Below, one piece after another: positions 17,100-25,466 of a stretch of 64,000 nt of DNA. The position numbers and the translations under genes are program-made. Below the pieces are notes generated by a model, which was given only the letters and a program-made list of their open reading frames with translations, did not search any database and had not been told where the DNA came from. Source of the stretch: Pseudomonadota bacterium. Lineage in GTDB: Bacteria > Pseudomonadota > Gammaproteobacteria > Xanthomonadales > Rhodanobacteraceae. Where the stretch lies: NCBI GenBank assembly GCA_023388255.1, contig JAEWGO010000015.1, positions 74,769 through 138,768 of the forward strand, written 5' to 3'. The number at the start of each line of letters is the position of its first letter. Position 1 is the stretch's first letter.

Positions 17100-19346
17100 T
17101 CAGGGATGGGTTCGTCGTATCGGCGGCAGGAGTATCGGCGGCGCGCGCATCCGCGGCGGTGATGTCCAAGGGGTTTCAGAGGGCAGCACAGCCATGCCGG
17201 CGCGTGATTGTCCGCCGATCACCGAGAAGTCGCCGCCCGCCAGCACGCCGCCATGGACGCCGGGAACGAGTGCGCTGATCCCCATGCCGTCGGGCGCCGG
17301 GTTCCAGTCCGGAATCGTGTCGTGCAGATCGGCGGACAGTTTCATCAGGAGGCTGCGCGGCGGGAGGTCGCTGCCTTGAAACCAGTGACCGCCGACGTAG
17401 ATGGCATGGTCGGCGCCGACGGCCAATGTGCTCACATGGGGCCAGGGCCCTCCGCTTTGCACGGTCGAGGTCCATGTCGCTTCGACGATGCCGTCGCGTG
17501 CGATCTTCATGATCTCGTTGATGCCGGGATCGCCGTGCGTTGCGATGGCGGCATCGAGGGCGCCATCCGGACCGATCGCCAGTGCCGTCGCCTGATCCGC
17601 CGACAGGTCCCATTCCAGTTCCGCCGTGGCCGAATTTGCCTTGTACTTGGCGATGGAGTAGCTGCGGCTGTCGACGTGGTGGATAACACTTGTGTAGATC
17701 GCGCCGGTGTCGTCGACGACGATGTCACGCACCGTGCCGTTGGTATCGGGTATCCATTGCGGATCCAGAGTCGCGTCGAATCGGGACATTCTTGCCAAGC
17801 CGTATCGGTACGTCGTGCCCGTCATGTAGAAAAAGTCGCCGACTGCGTAAACATGGTCATGCGCATCCGTTGCCATGGCATACACCGGGCCGAACAGGTC
17901 CGGATTCCAACCCGGATCGACGTCGCCGTGGCCACTCCCCGAGAACTTGGCGAGACGGCAGTGATAGGAGTTGTAAGGAATCTGGGGAACGACGTATACG
18001 TCGCCGTCACCATCGACCGCGAGCGCCTGCACGACACTGTCGAACGACGGATTCCAATCGAGGTCGAGCGTCCCATCCGCAGCCAGCCGCAACAGGTTCT
18101 TGCGCGTCGCGGTGCCGATCTTCTGGAAGTGGCCGCCGACGATGAGCGCGCCATCGGCTTGGCGCGCGACGGCCGTGACTTCGCCCGGCACCTGTGCGCC
18201 GACGGTAGGCGAAGACGCGCCGTTGCTTGCAGCCAGGCGTGCGATGGAAGCAGCTTCCCGCCCGGCCACGCCATCGAACTCGCCTCCGGCATAGAGCGTG
18301 CCATCGGCCATCGGCATCAGCACATGCACGGCGCCATTGGCCGAAGCGGTCCAGACGGCATCGACGTTGCCGCTGGCCGCGGACAATTTGGTGACCCCCG
18401 CTCCATTGCTCACATAAAGCGAGCCCGCGTTGTCGAAGGCCGGTGAACCGGCAGTGCCCGGGTGCCAACCGGCGGAAATGGCGCCCTTCCCGGAGGCAGG
18501 AAATTTGACCAATGAGCGCGAGGGCTCGTTGGGAATGGAAAAACGGCCCGCTGCGTACAGGGCGTCGTCCGGACCAATGGCCAGTGAAGCCACGCCGCCC
18601 TTGATCGTCGGGTTCCAGTCGCTGGCCGGCAAGCCGGAGCCTGTACCCGAAAATTTGAAGATGAGAAGCCTGTACCAGTCGAGCCCCTCGGTTGCGGCAT
18701 ACACCGCCCCCTGCCGATCGAGCGCGAGCGTGATGACTTCGTCGGCATCCGGTCTCCAGTTCGCATCGACATTTCCGCGGCCACCCGTCGACACCTTCGC
18801 CAGATTCGCGTGCTGCTGGCCGTTGATCGAGCGGAAGTTACCGCCGGCGAACAGGAAACCGCGGCCATCGAGCGCCAACGCTTTGACCCGGTAATGCTGC
18901 CATTCCTGCGTCCCCGCTTCGGCGAAGCCGGGATTCCATTCCGCATCCACCGCGCCGGTGCCCTTGCCGGACAGCTTGGCGACGAGCTCGTGCCGTTGTC
19001 CGTTGACGCGTGTGAAGGCGCCACCGACGTAGACGTCGCCGTCGGCGTTGACGGCCAAGGCGAAGACTTCCCCGTCGAGCGACGGATTCCAGGTCTTGTC
19101 CAGCAAGCCCGACGGCGTGATGCGCGCGATGCGGTTGCGCAAGACGCCGTCGATCATCGTGAATCGGCCTCCGACGATCAGGCCCCCATCGGGCTGCTGC
19201 GCCATCGCGGCGACGGAACCGACGAGTCCGATAGGCACATTCAACGAATCCAGCGGTGCCGGCGTTTGTGAAAACGCCATCGCCCCCGACAGGAGCAGAA
19301 CCAGGCCCGCAAAAGCGCGGGCAGACCACGATGTCCCCAATCCCAT
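17100..19346 (-). CDS. Secreted delta-60 repeat beta-propeller protein
   Basis: The 748-residue product starts MGLGTSWSARAFAGLVLLL with a signal segment ending near FSQTPAP. It then carries about twelve delta-60 type repeats. Each has a core like QPDGGLIVGGRFTMIDG followed by NRIARITPSG and a D-x-x-WNP turn; WNP, WRP, WHP or WIP variants recur at roughly 55-60 residue spacing. Such repeats fold into beta-propellers in extracellular proteins. The C-terminal 22 residues are a Pro/Arg-rich tail (SPPRMRAPPILLPPIRR) that breaks the repeat after SRAGMAVLPS, which suggests a frameshift or truncation at the 3' end. Confidence 0.82.
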   Translation of the reverse strand: MGLGTSWSARAFAGLVLLLSGAMAFSQTPAPLDSLNVPIGLVGSVAAMAQQPDGGLIVGGRFTMIDGVLRNRIARITPSGLLDKTWNPSLDGEVFALAVNADGDVYVGGAFTRVNGQRHELVAKLSGKGTGAVDAEWNPGFAEAGTQEWQHYRVKALALDGRGFLFAGGNFRSINGQQHANLAKVSTGGRGNVDANWRPDADEVITLALDRQGAVYAATEGLDWYRLLIFKFSGTGSGLPASDWNPTIKGGVASLAIGPDDALYAAGRFSIPNEPSRSLVKFPASGKGAISAGWHPGTAGSPAFDNAGSLYVSNGAGVTKLSAASGNVDAVWTASANGAVHVLMPMADGTLYAGGEFDGVAGREAASIARLAASNGASSPTVGAQVPGEVTAVARQADGALIVGGHFQKIGTATRKNLLRLAADGTLDLDWNPSFDSVVQALAVDGDGDVYVVPQIPYNSYHCRLAKFSGSGHGDVDPGWNPDLFGPVYAMATDAHDHVYAVGDFFYMTGTTYRYGLARMSRFDATLDPQWIPDTNGTVRDIVVDDTGAIYTSVIHHVDSRSYSIAKYKANSATAELEWDLSADQATALAIGPDGALDAAIATHGDPGINEIMKIARDGIVEATWTSTVQSGGPWPHVSTLAVGADHAIYVGGHWFQGSDLPPRSLLMKLSADLHDTIPDWNPAPDGMGISALVPGVHGGVLAGGDFSVIGGQSRAGMAVLPSETPWTSPPRMRAPPILLPPIRRTHP

Positions 19347-19491
19347 GTCCCCGTCTCCATCGAAGTTCGCTGCTCCGCAGCGCCGGCCATGGTACCCGCC
19401 TTGCGCGTGCAGTCGCCTGCGAGGTGGGTCAAGGGGCGAGGAGAATGGCATGCAGGCGACCCGCGTTCGTGCGGGTAGATGCCGTCATTCC

Positions 19492-20190
19492 TCAGCGCGA
19501 ATCGACCAGCACGATCTCCGCATCGTCGAGTGCGGTCACCGTGAACGCGGGCACGTCACGGATTGCCACGCCATCGCGCGCATCGATGCGCACGCCGTCA
19601 ATTTCGACGGCACCGGCGGCCGGAACGAGATAGGCGTGCCGGCCCGCACCGAGCGTGTACTCGACACGCTCGTCGGCCTTCAAGGTCGCACCGAGCACGC
19701 GCGCATCCGCACGGATCGGCAGCGCGTCGCCATCGCCGTCATGACCGCTGGCGAGCACGACGAAGCGGCCCGAGCGGTCGCCTTTCGGAAACGGCCGCGC
19801 GCCCCAGGATGGCGTGCCGCCACGCGCATCGGGAATGATCCAGATCTGGAAGATGCGCGTGGTTTCGCTCTCGGCGTTGTATTCGGCGTGGCGGATGCCG
19901 CTGCCGGCGCTCATGACCTGCACGTCGCCCGCTTCGGTGCGGCCCTGGTTGCCGAGGCTGTCCTCGTGCGTGATCGCACCGTCGCGGACGTAGGTGATGA
20001 TCTCCATGTCCGCGTGCGGATGTGGCGGGAAGCCGGAGCCGGCGGCGATCTCGTCGTCGTTCCACACGCGCAGGTGGCCCCAGCCCATGCGTTCGGGATC
20101 GTCGTAGCCGGCAAACGAGAAATGATGGCGCGCCTTGAGCCAGCCGTGGTCGGCACCGCCAAGCGTGTTGAAAGGTCTGCGTTCGATCAT
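19492..20190 (-). CDS. Pirin-family cupin protein (quercetinase-like)
   Basis: The 232-residue bicupin starts MIERRPFNTLGGADHGWLKA. The pirin N-domain metal site is visible as GSGFPPHPHADMEIITYV, then THEDSLGNQ, and SGIRHAEYNAE contributes a further histidine. IWIIPDARGGTPSWGAR is also typical. Bacterial pirins such as YhhW bind a divalent metal, and some have quercetin 2,3-dioxygenase activity. The biological role here is unknown. GGAGAA lies upstream of the chosen ATG; longer upstream sequence lacks family similarity. Confidence 0.9.
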   Translation of the reverse strand: MIERRPFNTLGGADHGWLKARHHFSFAGYDDPERMGWGHLRVWNDDEIAAGSGFPPHPHADMEIITYVRDGAITHEDSLGNQGRTEAGDVQVMSAGSGIRHAEYNAESETTRIFQIWIIPDARGGTPSWGARPFPKGDRSGRFVVLASGHDGDGDALPIRADARVLGATLKADERVEYTLGAGRHAYLVPAAGAVEIDGVRIDARDGVAIRDVPAFTVTALDDAEIVLVDSR

Positions 20191-20335
20191 GGGAGTTCTC
20201 CGCTGCCACGAGGTGGCCGATGCCTCATTGTGGGAACGGCGATGCCCCGGCACCAGTTGGTAGGGAGGAAACGCATTGTTCGCGCAGGACGACTGTCGGA
20301 GGTTTCGCGGCCGAGAACGGATTCGAACAGGTCGG

Positions 20336-21583
20336 TCAGGACCGCTGCGCAATCGGTTGGCCAATCCAGCGCGTCGGTGCAATCGAAGACGCGAACAACA
20401 CGCCGAGCAGGCCCGCAAGCAGCCAGGTCGCGAACTGCTTCGCCAGCACGATGGCTTCGATCAGGTGCCGGCTCCAAGCCGAATCGCGCCACGGCAGGCG
20501 ATCCAGCCACGCGCACGGCAGTTCGGCGCAGAACACGAAAATCGCGAGTGCGAACAAGCCGATGCAGAACGCACGCCACGGCGTTGCCAGTTCGCGTTGA
20601 CGGAGCAGGGCCATCGGCAGCGCCAGACACGGCAGCCACAGCACGAAACGGTAGTCGTAGCTGTCCTTGAGCAGGAACAGCGGAACCGCGGCAAGGAATG
20701 CGATCTGCATCAAGGCGCTGCGGCGCGGATACAGCGTTGCCAATGCCAGCGGGTGTTTGCGCAATGCGCACCACGCAATCACGGCCGCGACCAGACTCAG
20801 CGCGCAAGCGGCGACGGCGCACGGCCATCCGTATTGGTGCGCGAGCCAATGCGCGCCGGTGGAAAAGCGCGTGCGGCCTTCGGGCGCACCGTGGCCGAGC
20901 ACGCGAATCGTGTCGATGCCGATCGTCGCGACCGCACCTGCGCAGGATGCGATCGCGAACAGCGCAACGAACAGACGTCGCGCGCGCACGGCGAGCCAGG
21001 CGAAGGCGCAACTCAACAGGGTATAGATCTTCAGGCTGGTGCTGAAACCCAGTGCGAGGCAGCCCGCCGCAGCCATCGCAGGCCGCCTGTCGGCGAGGCA
21101 CCAAGCAGCGAGACACAGCAGCGCACTTGTCAGCAAGTCGAAATTCGCGCGCTCGACCGCCAGCTGCACGGCGGCGGAAAACAACAGCACGAGCAACAAT
21201 GCGGCTTCGCCGACACCGATCGGCCGGAAAGCGAGGCAGAACGCGAAATAGAAAAGCCCGATCAGTGCGAACGCAACGGGGACATAGAGCGACGCGGTCA
21301 AGCCACGTCGCTGGAACGACAACCACGGCTCATACGTTTGCGAATGCGTTTCGGCATCGATCGACGGCAGGAAGCAGGCGCCGGAAATCCATTGGCCTGC
21401 TCCGCTCGCGCAAACGTCGCCGGCGACCAGTTGCGCCGCCGCGTCGGAGAACGGTGGACGCTGCGCGCCGATCGGCGGCACGCCCAGCCAGATCCAGCCG
21501 CGCGTCTGGTACAGCCCTGTCGTGCCGAACAATGCGAGTGCGAGCGCGAGAATCGTCCAGCGCCACCTGCGCCAATGATCCAT
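20336..21583 (-). CDS. Polytopic membrane protein, probable GT87/GT-C glycosyltransferase
   Basis: The 415-residue protein starts MDHWRRWRWTILALALALFG and has roughly ten hydrophobic helices. A periplasmic loop after helix 1 contains QTRGWIWLGVPPIG and cysteines. RANFDLLTSALLCLAAW, SLKIYTLL and LLKDSYDYRFVLWLP resemble the loops of DUF2029/GT87 polyprenyl-phosphate-mannose-dependent transferases. The expected role is transfer of a sugar from a lipid carrier outside the cytoplasm. The catalytic Asp cannot be assigned with certainty. It starts 6 bases after the YadH permease stop, so it is probably co-transcribed with the ABC exporter. Confidence 0.65.
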   Translation of the reverse strand: MDHWRRWRWTILALALALFGTTGLYQTRGWIWLGVPPIGAQRPPFSDAAAQLVAGDVCASGAGQWISGACFLPSIDAETHSQTYEPWLSFQRRGLTASLYVPVAFALIGLFYFAFCLAFRPIGVGEAALLLVLLFSAAVQLAVERANFDLLTSALLCLAAWCLADRRPAMAAAGCLALGFSTSLKIYTLLSCAFAWLAVRARRLFVALFAIASCAGAVATIGIDTIRVLGHGAPEGRTRFSTGAHWLAHQYGWPCAVAACALSLVAAVIAWCALRKHPLALATLYPRRSALMQIAFLAAVPLFLLKDSYDYRFVLWLPCLALPMALLRQRELATPWRAFCIGLFALAIFVFCAELPCAWLDRLPWRDSAWSRHLIEAIVLAKQFATWLLAGLLGVLFASSIAPTRWIGQPIAQRS

Positions 21584-21588
21584 CGTTG

Positions 21589-22365
21589 CTACGAACGCAG
21601 GCCGATGCCGCGATCGAGCAGGTACAGCCCGATGCCGCCAAGCACGACGGCGAAGCCGAACATGACCGCGTAAGCGATGCCGACCGGCACGTCGGTGATG
21701 CCGAGCAGGCCGTAGCGGAATGCATTGACCATGTAGAGGATCGGGTTCGCGTGGCTGATCTCGCGCCATGGCGAGCCGAGCGCGTTGACGGAATAGAACA
21801 CGCCGCCAAGATAGGTGAGCGGCGCCAGCACGAAGGTCGGCACCAGCGCGATGTCGTCGAACTTCTTCGCATAGACCGCGTTGACGAAACCGGCCAGCGA
21901 GAACACCGCCGAGGTCAACAGCACGGTCGTCAGCGTGATCCACGGGTGGTACAGGTGGATGCGCGTGAAGAACAGCGAGATGACCAGCACGATTGCGGCG
22001 ACGAGCAAGCCGCGCAGCATGGCGCCGGAGACGTAGCCGGCCAGGATCACCCAGCTCGGCATCGGCGAGGCGAGCATTTCCTCGACGTGGCGGCCGAACT
22101 TGGCGCCGAAGAACGACGATGAGATGTTGCCGTAGCTGTTGGTGATCACGGCCATCATGATCAGGCCGGGCACGATGTAGTCGATGTAGCCGATACCGGG
22201 CACGATGTCGCCGATGCGCGAGCCGACCATGCGCCCGAAGATGACGAAGTACAGCGTCATCGTGATCGCCGACGGCAGCAGCGTCTGCATCCAGATGCGC
22301 AGGATGCGGATGACCTCGCGCCGCGTGATCGTGGTGAATGCGATGAGGTTGGCGTTCGTGCTCAT
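21589..22365 (-). CDS. yadH: ABC-2 type transporter permease, YadH-like
   Basis: The 258-residue membrane protein matches E. coli YadH (256) in length. It has six predicted helices and ABC-2 signatures: ITMTLYFVIFGRMVG, GIGYIDYIVPGLIMMAVI, KFGRHVEEMLASPMPSW and FVLAPLTYLGGVFYSV. It forms the membrane half of a two-component exporter with the ATPase encoded just upstream (4-bp overlap, 22362-22365). The substrate of YadGH is not known. The downstream membrane glycosyltransferase-like gene hints at an envelope substrate, which is inference only. Confidence 0.9.
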   Translation of the reverse strand: MSTNANLIAFTTITRREVIRILRIWMQTLLPSAITMTLYFVIFGRMVGSRIGDIVPGIGYIDYIVPGLIMMAVITNSYGNISSSFFGAKFGRHVEEMLASPMPSWVILAGYVSGAMLRGLLVAAIVLVISLFFTRIHLYHPWITLTTVLLTSAVFSLAGFVNAVYAKKFDDIALVPTFVLAPLTYLGGVFYSVNALGSPWREISHANPILYMVNAFRYGLLGITDVPVGIAYAVMFGFAVVLGGIGLYLLDRGIGLRS

Positions 22366-23309
22366 GCCGCTTCCTTGCCGGTTTCGGTCTTGCCGTTCTC
22401 GACGAGTCGCACGAACAGTTCTTCGAGTCGATTCGCCTTGTTGCGCATCGAGCGCACCGTCATGCCGTTCGCCGAAAGCGCGGCGAACAGCGAATTGAGG
22501 TCGTGTTCGCGGGACATTTCCGCTTCGATCGTCACCTCGTCGACGCGCACGAGCTTCACGTCGGGCACGTCAGGCAGGATGGCGCACGGCTGTGCCAGAT
22601 CGAGCACGAAGGTTTCGACGTCGAGCTGGGTCAGCAGGTGCTTCATCGAGGTGTTTTCGATGATGCGACCATGATCAATGATCGCGATGTTGCGGCACAG
22701 CTGCTCCGCTTCCTCCAGGTAATGCGTGGTAAGGATCACCGTGGTGCCGGCCGCGTTGATGCCGCTGATGAACTTCCACATCGAGCGGCGGATCTCGATG
22801 TCGACGCCGGCGGTCGGCTCGTCGAGGATCAGCAGCTTCGGTTCGCTCATCATCGCGCGGGCGATCATCAGGCGCCGCTTCATGCCGCCGGACATCGCGC
22901 GAGCAGTGCCGAACGCCTTGTCCCAAAGCGCGAGCTGTTTCAGGTATTTCTCGGCACGTTCGCAGGCAATGCTGCGCGCAATGCCGTAGAAGCCGGCCTG
23001 GTTCACGCAGATGTCGAACGGTTTCTCGAACAGGTTGAAATTCAGTTCCTGCGGCACCAGGCCGATCAGGCGCATCGCTGCGCTGCGCTGCTCGCGGATC
23101 GACACGCCGAATATCTTCGCATCGCCGCCGGTCGCGTTGACCAGCGAGGAGAGGATGCCGATCAGGGTCGATTTGCCTGCGCCGTTCGGGCCGAGCAGGG
23201 CGAAGAAATCGCCGGGCTGGACGGTCAGCGAAACGCCCTTGAGCGCCTCGACACCGTTCGGGTAGGTCTTCTTGAGCTCGATGACGTCGAGCGCGGGGAT
23301 CGTGGTCAT
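22362..23309 (-). CDS. yadG: ABC transporter ATP-binding protein, YadG-like
   Basis: The 315-residue ATPase has Walker A LLGPNGAGKSTLIG, a Q-loop GLVPQELNFN, the signature MSGGMKRRLMIARAM, Walker B LLILDEPTAGVD and the switch LTTHYLEEAEQL. It carries the C-terminal extension usual for the DrrA/YadG group. It energises the YadH permease encoded immediately downstream. It is divergent from the ferredoxin-NADP reductase gene, with 89 bp between the two starts. Confidence 0.93.
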   Translation of the reverse strand: MTTIPALDVIELKKTYPNGVEALKGVSLTVQPGDFFALLGPNGAGKSTLIGILSSLVNATGGDAKIFGVSIREQRSAAMRLIGLVPQELNFNLFEKPFDICVNQAGFYGIARSIACERAEKYLKQLALWDKAFGTARAMSGGMKRRLMIARAMMSEPKLLILDEPTAGVDIEIRRSMWKFISGINAAGTTVILTTHYLEEAEQLCRNIAIIDHGRIIENTSMKHLLTQLDVETFVLDLAQPCAILPDVPDVKLVRVDEVTIEAEMSREHDLNSLFAALSANGMTVRSMRNKANRLEELFVRLVENGKTETGKEAA

Positions 23310-23398
23310 GGGATTCCGTTGGGGCCTGCAGCAGAGCGTCCGGCGGCTGCCTGCTAGTATAGCGGGCTGTCCCGCCGCGCCTTTCTACTGCCGCCACG

Positions 23399-24142
23399 AT
23401 GGAACATTTCAAGCTCCGCCTCGCCGCCAGCCACATGCTCGCTCCGTCCGTCCGCCATCTCGCGTTCGAGCGTGATGACGGCGCACCGTTCGCTTACGTG
23501 CCCGGCCAGTTCATACAGGTCCACTTTCACTACGACGACGGCAAACCGACCAAGCGCAGCTATTCGGTCGGCACGGTCGGCGACGGCAGCGGTCAGGTGC
23601 AACGCGTCGAGATCGCGGTTTCCTATGTTGACGGCGGCGCGGCGACCGCACTGTTGTCGGGTCTCGACGAGGGCGGCACGATCGATGCCAGCGGTCCGTA
23701 CGGCCGTTTCTGCCTGATGGATGCGGATACCAACCGCCGCTACCTGCTGGTCGCGACCGGCACTGGCGTCACGCCGTATCGTGCGATGCTGCCTCAGATC
23801 CGCCAATTGACGCAGACGCGCGGTTGCACGTTTGCGCTGGTCTATGGCGCGCGCAACGAATCCGAGTTGCTCTACGGCGACGAATTCGAGGCATTCGCGC
23901 GCGAGGTGCCCGGCTTCTCGTTCCATCCGTGTTTCAGCCGCACGCCGCGTGCAGTGCCCCGAGCGCACGACCGCAACGGCCGCGCGCAGGTCGCGCTCGG
24001 CGAACTCGGACCCAATTCGGAGCACGACATCGCGTATTTGTGCGGCAATCCGAACATGGTCGACGAGACGTTCGCGATGTTGAAGGAAGCCGGCCTGCCG
24101 GTGCCGCGCATCCGGCGCGAGAAGTACGTCTCCTCGCGCTGA
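23399..24142 (+). CDS. fpr: Ferredoxin/flavodoxin--NADP(+) reductase
   Basis: The 247-residue FAD flavoprotein has the FAD-binding motif RSYSVGT (residues 53-59), the second flavin contact YVDGGAATALL and the pyridine-nucleotide motif VATGTGVTPYRAML. A C-terminal LCGNPNMVDETFAMLKEAG is characteristic of the Fpr/bacterial FNR family. It moves electrons between NADPH and ferredoxin or flavodoxin, supporting redox-stress defence and Fe-S assembly. Upstream, TAGTAT/TATAGC (23355-23363) with a small GCGGG-CCCGC hairpin lies about 40 bases before the ATG and is a promoter candidate. Confidence 0.9.
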   Translation: MEHFKLRLAASHMLAPSVRHLAFERDDGAPFAYVPGQFIQVHFHYDDGKPTKRSYSVGTVGDGSGQVQRVEIAVSYVDGGAATALLSGLDEGGTIDASGPYGRFCLMDADTNRRYLLVATGTGVTPYRAMLPQIRQLTQTRGCTFALVYGARNESELLYGDEFEAFAREVPGFSFHPCFSRTPRAVPRAHDRNGRAQVALGELGPNSEHDIAYLCGNPNMVDETFAMLKEAGLPVPRIRREKYVSSR

Positions 24143-24207
24143 CGCGCGCCGTCGTCGATCATCCGTTGGGCACCGTCGCGCGTTCCGCCGCGACTCCGTG
24201 GCGCAGC

Positions 24208-24231
24208 GTCCTTGTACTCGTACTCCTTGTT
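24208..24231 (+). other. Run of eight Leu/Val codons, possible decayed ilv leader peptide
   Basis: GTC CTT GTA CTC GTA CTC CTT GTT encodes VLVLVLLV in one frame, about 60 bases before a strong terminator hairpin and 270 bases before an ilvH remnant. That is the layout of a branched-chain amino acid attenuator. However, no ATG opens this frame (only a TTG at 24166) and there is no stop before the hairpin. It would therefore have to be a decayed leader, or a coincidence. Confidence 0.3.
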
Positions 24232-24291
24232 GCCAGCGGAGGCGCGGGTTGGAGGCACGCGTCCACGCAAAAGCAAGACAGGACCGCCGAG

Positions 24292-24325
24292 AACCCCGCA
24301 CCCGGAAACGGATGCGGGGTTTTTT
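24292..24325 (+). terminator. Rho-independent terminator (possible attenuator)
   Basis: The stem AACCCCGCA / TGCGGGGTT (24292-24300 and 24313-24321) with a 12-base loop runs into TTTTTT. It is 150 bases past the fpr stop, which is far for a simple gene terminator, and it precedes the ilvH remnant. Confidence 0.8.
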
Positions 24326-24425
24326 ATGGGTTCGTTTCTGCGATCCGTCCGAGATCGACGCAGCTTCGGTTTGCCGGCTGCGATCGGCGCCCAGTTCGCG
24401 CGCCGCGATCGCGTCGTCATCGATG

Positions 24426-24453
24426 TGGATCCCGGCCTTCGCCGGGATGACGG
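24426..24453. repeat. REP-like intergenic palindrome, copy 1
   Basis: The core ATCCCGGC-CTTC-GCCGGGAT (24429-24448) is flanked by TGG and GACGG. This is the common palindromic intergenic element of Xanthomonadales-type genomes (consensus like TGGATTCCGGC...GCCGGAATGACGG). A related, degenerate copy lies at 51848-51877. Confidence 0.6.
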
Positions 24454-24497
24454 CAATGAAAGCGGCTTCCAGTCACCCGTCACCCATTGGAGCCCCC

Positions 24498-24955
24498 ATG
24501 CTCCGAATCACTTCCTTGTTGCTGCAAAACGAAGCCGGAGCGCTCGCGCGTGGCGCCGTCATGTTTGCCGCGTGCGGCCACAACATCGATTCGCTGACGG
24601 TCGCCGCGACGCAGTGATCGAGCAGATCATCACGCAGTCGCCCAAGCTGATCGACGTGATCGAGATCGCCGACCTGAACGGACGCGACCACCTCGAATTC
24701 GAACAGTTGATGGCCAAGCTCGACGTCGGCATCGATGTGCTGCCGATGTTCGTTGCCTGCCTGCGCGCTACCCGCGCGCGCAGGTACTCGACATCAGCGC
24801 CGGCATGCGCACGGTCGGATACACCGGCGATGGCGCCGAGGTGAATGCGCTCCTCGCCGCTCTCGGCGGCATCTCGCGCCTGTTCGAAGTCGCGCGGAGC
24901 GGCACCGCCGCGATGGAGCCGGGCGCAGCGGTGCTTGCCGCGCGACTGCCAACGT
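24498..24955 (+). pseudogene. Decayed acetolactate synthase small subunit (ilvH/ilvN)
   Basis: Three pieces of an IlvH-like ACT protein lie in consecutive order in three different frames. The first is MLRITSLLLQNEAGALARG through HNIDSLTVAAT (from 24498). The second is VIEQIITQSPKLIDVIEIAD (from about 24613). The third is AQVLDISAGMRTVGYTGDG through LFEVARSGTAAMEPG (about 24778-24930). Compared with the family, about 16-18 residues (the DPTLSRMTIVT region) are missing between pieces one and two, and a second frame change falls near 24765. Codon bias is still native, so decay looks recent. No large subunit gene is next to it. Sequencing error is unlikely to explain the deletion. Confidence 0.75.
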
Positions 24956-24975
24956 CCGGGTCGGGGGCACTCATC

Positions 24976-24995
24976 TTGTCAAGTACGCTTGACAA
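24976..24995. promoter_or_regulatory. Operator-like inverted repeat 1
   Basis: TTGTCAAG-TACG-CTTGACAA is a perfect 8+8 inverted repeat. It shares the core TGTCAAG-N4-CTTGACA with a second copy 45 bp downstream (centre to centre). Its right arm contains the -35 hexamer TTGACA of the promoter below. It is probably bound by the XRE-family regulator encoded at 25463. Confidence 0.7.
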
Positions 24996-25018
24996 GGCGC
25001 GATGGCCGGCTCTAGAGT
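24989..25018 (+). promoter_or_regulatory. Promoter of the XRE/NatAB operon
   Basis: TTGACA (24989-24994) and TAGAGT (25013-25018) are separated by 18 bp, about 40 bp before the first gene of the operon. The promoter overlaps operator 1 and is followed by operator 2, a classical repression layout. Confidence 0.6.
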
Positions 25019-25021
25019 TTG

Positions 25022-25039
25022 TGTCAAGTTTGCTTGACA
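25022..25039. promoter_or_regulatory. Operator-like inverted repeat 2
   Basis: TGTCAAG-TTTG-CTTGACA is a perfect 7+7 inverted repeat immediately downstream of the -10 box, matching operator 1 in both arms. Confidence 0.7.
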
Positions 25040-25058
25040 TATCCGAGGACCCGTCCGC

Positions 25059-25466
25059 ATGTCGCGCTTCAGCCGCAGGGAGTACCGCCTTAAGACCTTC
25101 GCATTGATGGCGGTCTACATCGCGTTGATGCTGGTGGTCTGGCCGCAGGCACGCCATGCCGCGAGTCTGCCGTGGAAAGTCATGCTGTCGCTCGGCCCCG
25201 TCGTGCCGGTAGTGCTGGTCATCGGCCTGATGATGAAGCGCGTACTGCACAGTGACGAATTGGAACAGCGCGTGCATCTGCTTGCGCTGAGCGCGGCGAG
25301 CGGTCTCGTTGGAGTGCTTAGCCTCGTCGGCGGCTTCCTGCGTGCGTCCGGCGCGCTGGCATTCGATGGCGACATCCTGATCTGGGTGTTTCCGGTGTTG
25401 TGCGTGTCGTACGGTGTCGCGCGCTGGTTGCTCGGCCGCCGCTACGGCGGCACGGGTTGCGAATGA
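25059..25466 (+). CDS. Hypothetical four-helix membrane protein, first gene of the operon
   Basis: The 135-residue protein starts MSRFSRREYRLKTFALMAVY. It has about four hydrophobic helices, and a charged loop LHSDELEQRVHLLALSAASG sits between helices two and three. This loop resembles RRDELRQRIEQEAMTIAFAT in the protein at 25670, so the two membrane proteins may be distant paralogues that pair with each other. Small proteins of this type often accompany XRE regulators of the YozG/COG1476 type. Its stop overlaps the next start by 4 bp. The function is unknown. Confidence 0.8.
   Translation: MSRFSRREYRLKTFALMAVYIALMLVVWPQARHAASLPWKVMLSLGPVVPVVLVIGLMMKRVLHSDELEQRVHLLALSAASGLVGVLSLVGGFLRASGALAFDGDILIWVFPVLCVSYGVARWLLGRRYGGTGCE

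Larger units (their letters stand above)
24143..24497 (+). other. 355-bp intergenic region between fpr and the ilvH remnant
   Basis: No intact gene is seen. The region holds the Leu/Val codon run, the terminator hairpin and a REP-like palindrome listed separately. Confidence 0.6.
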
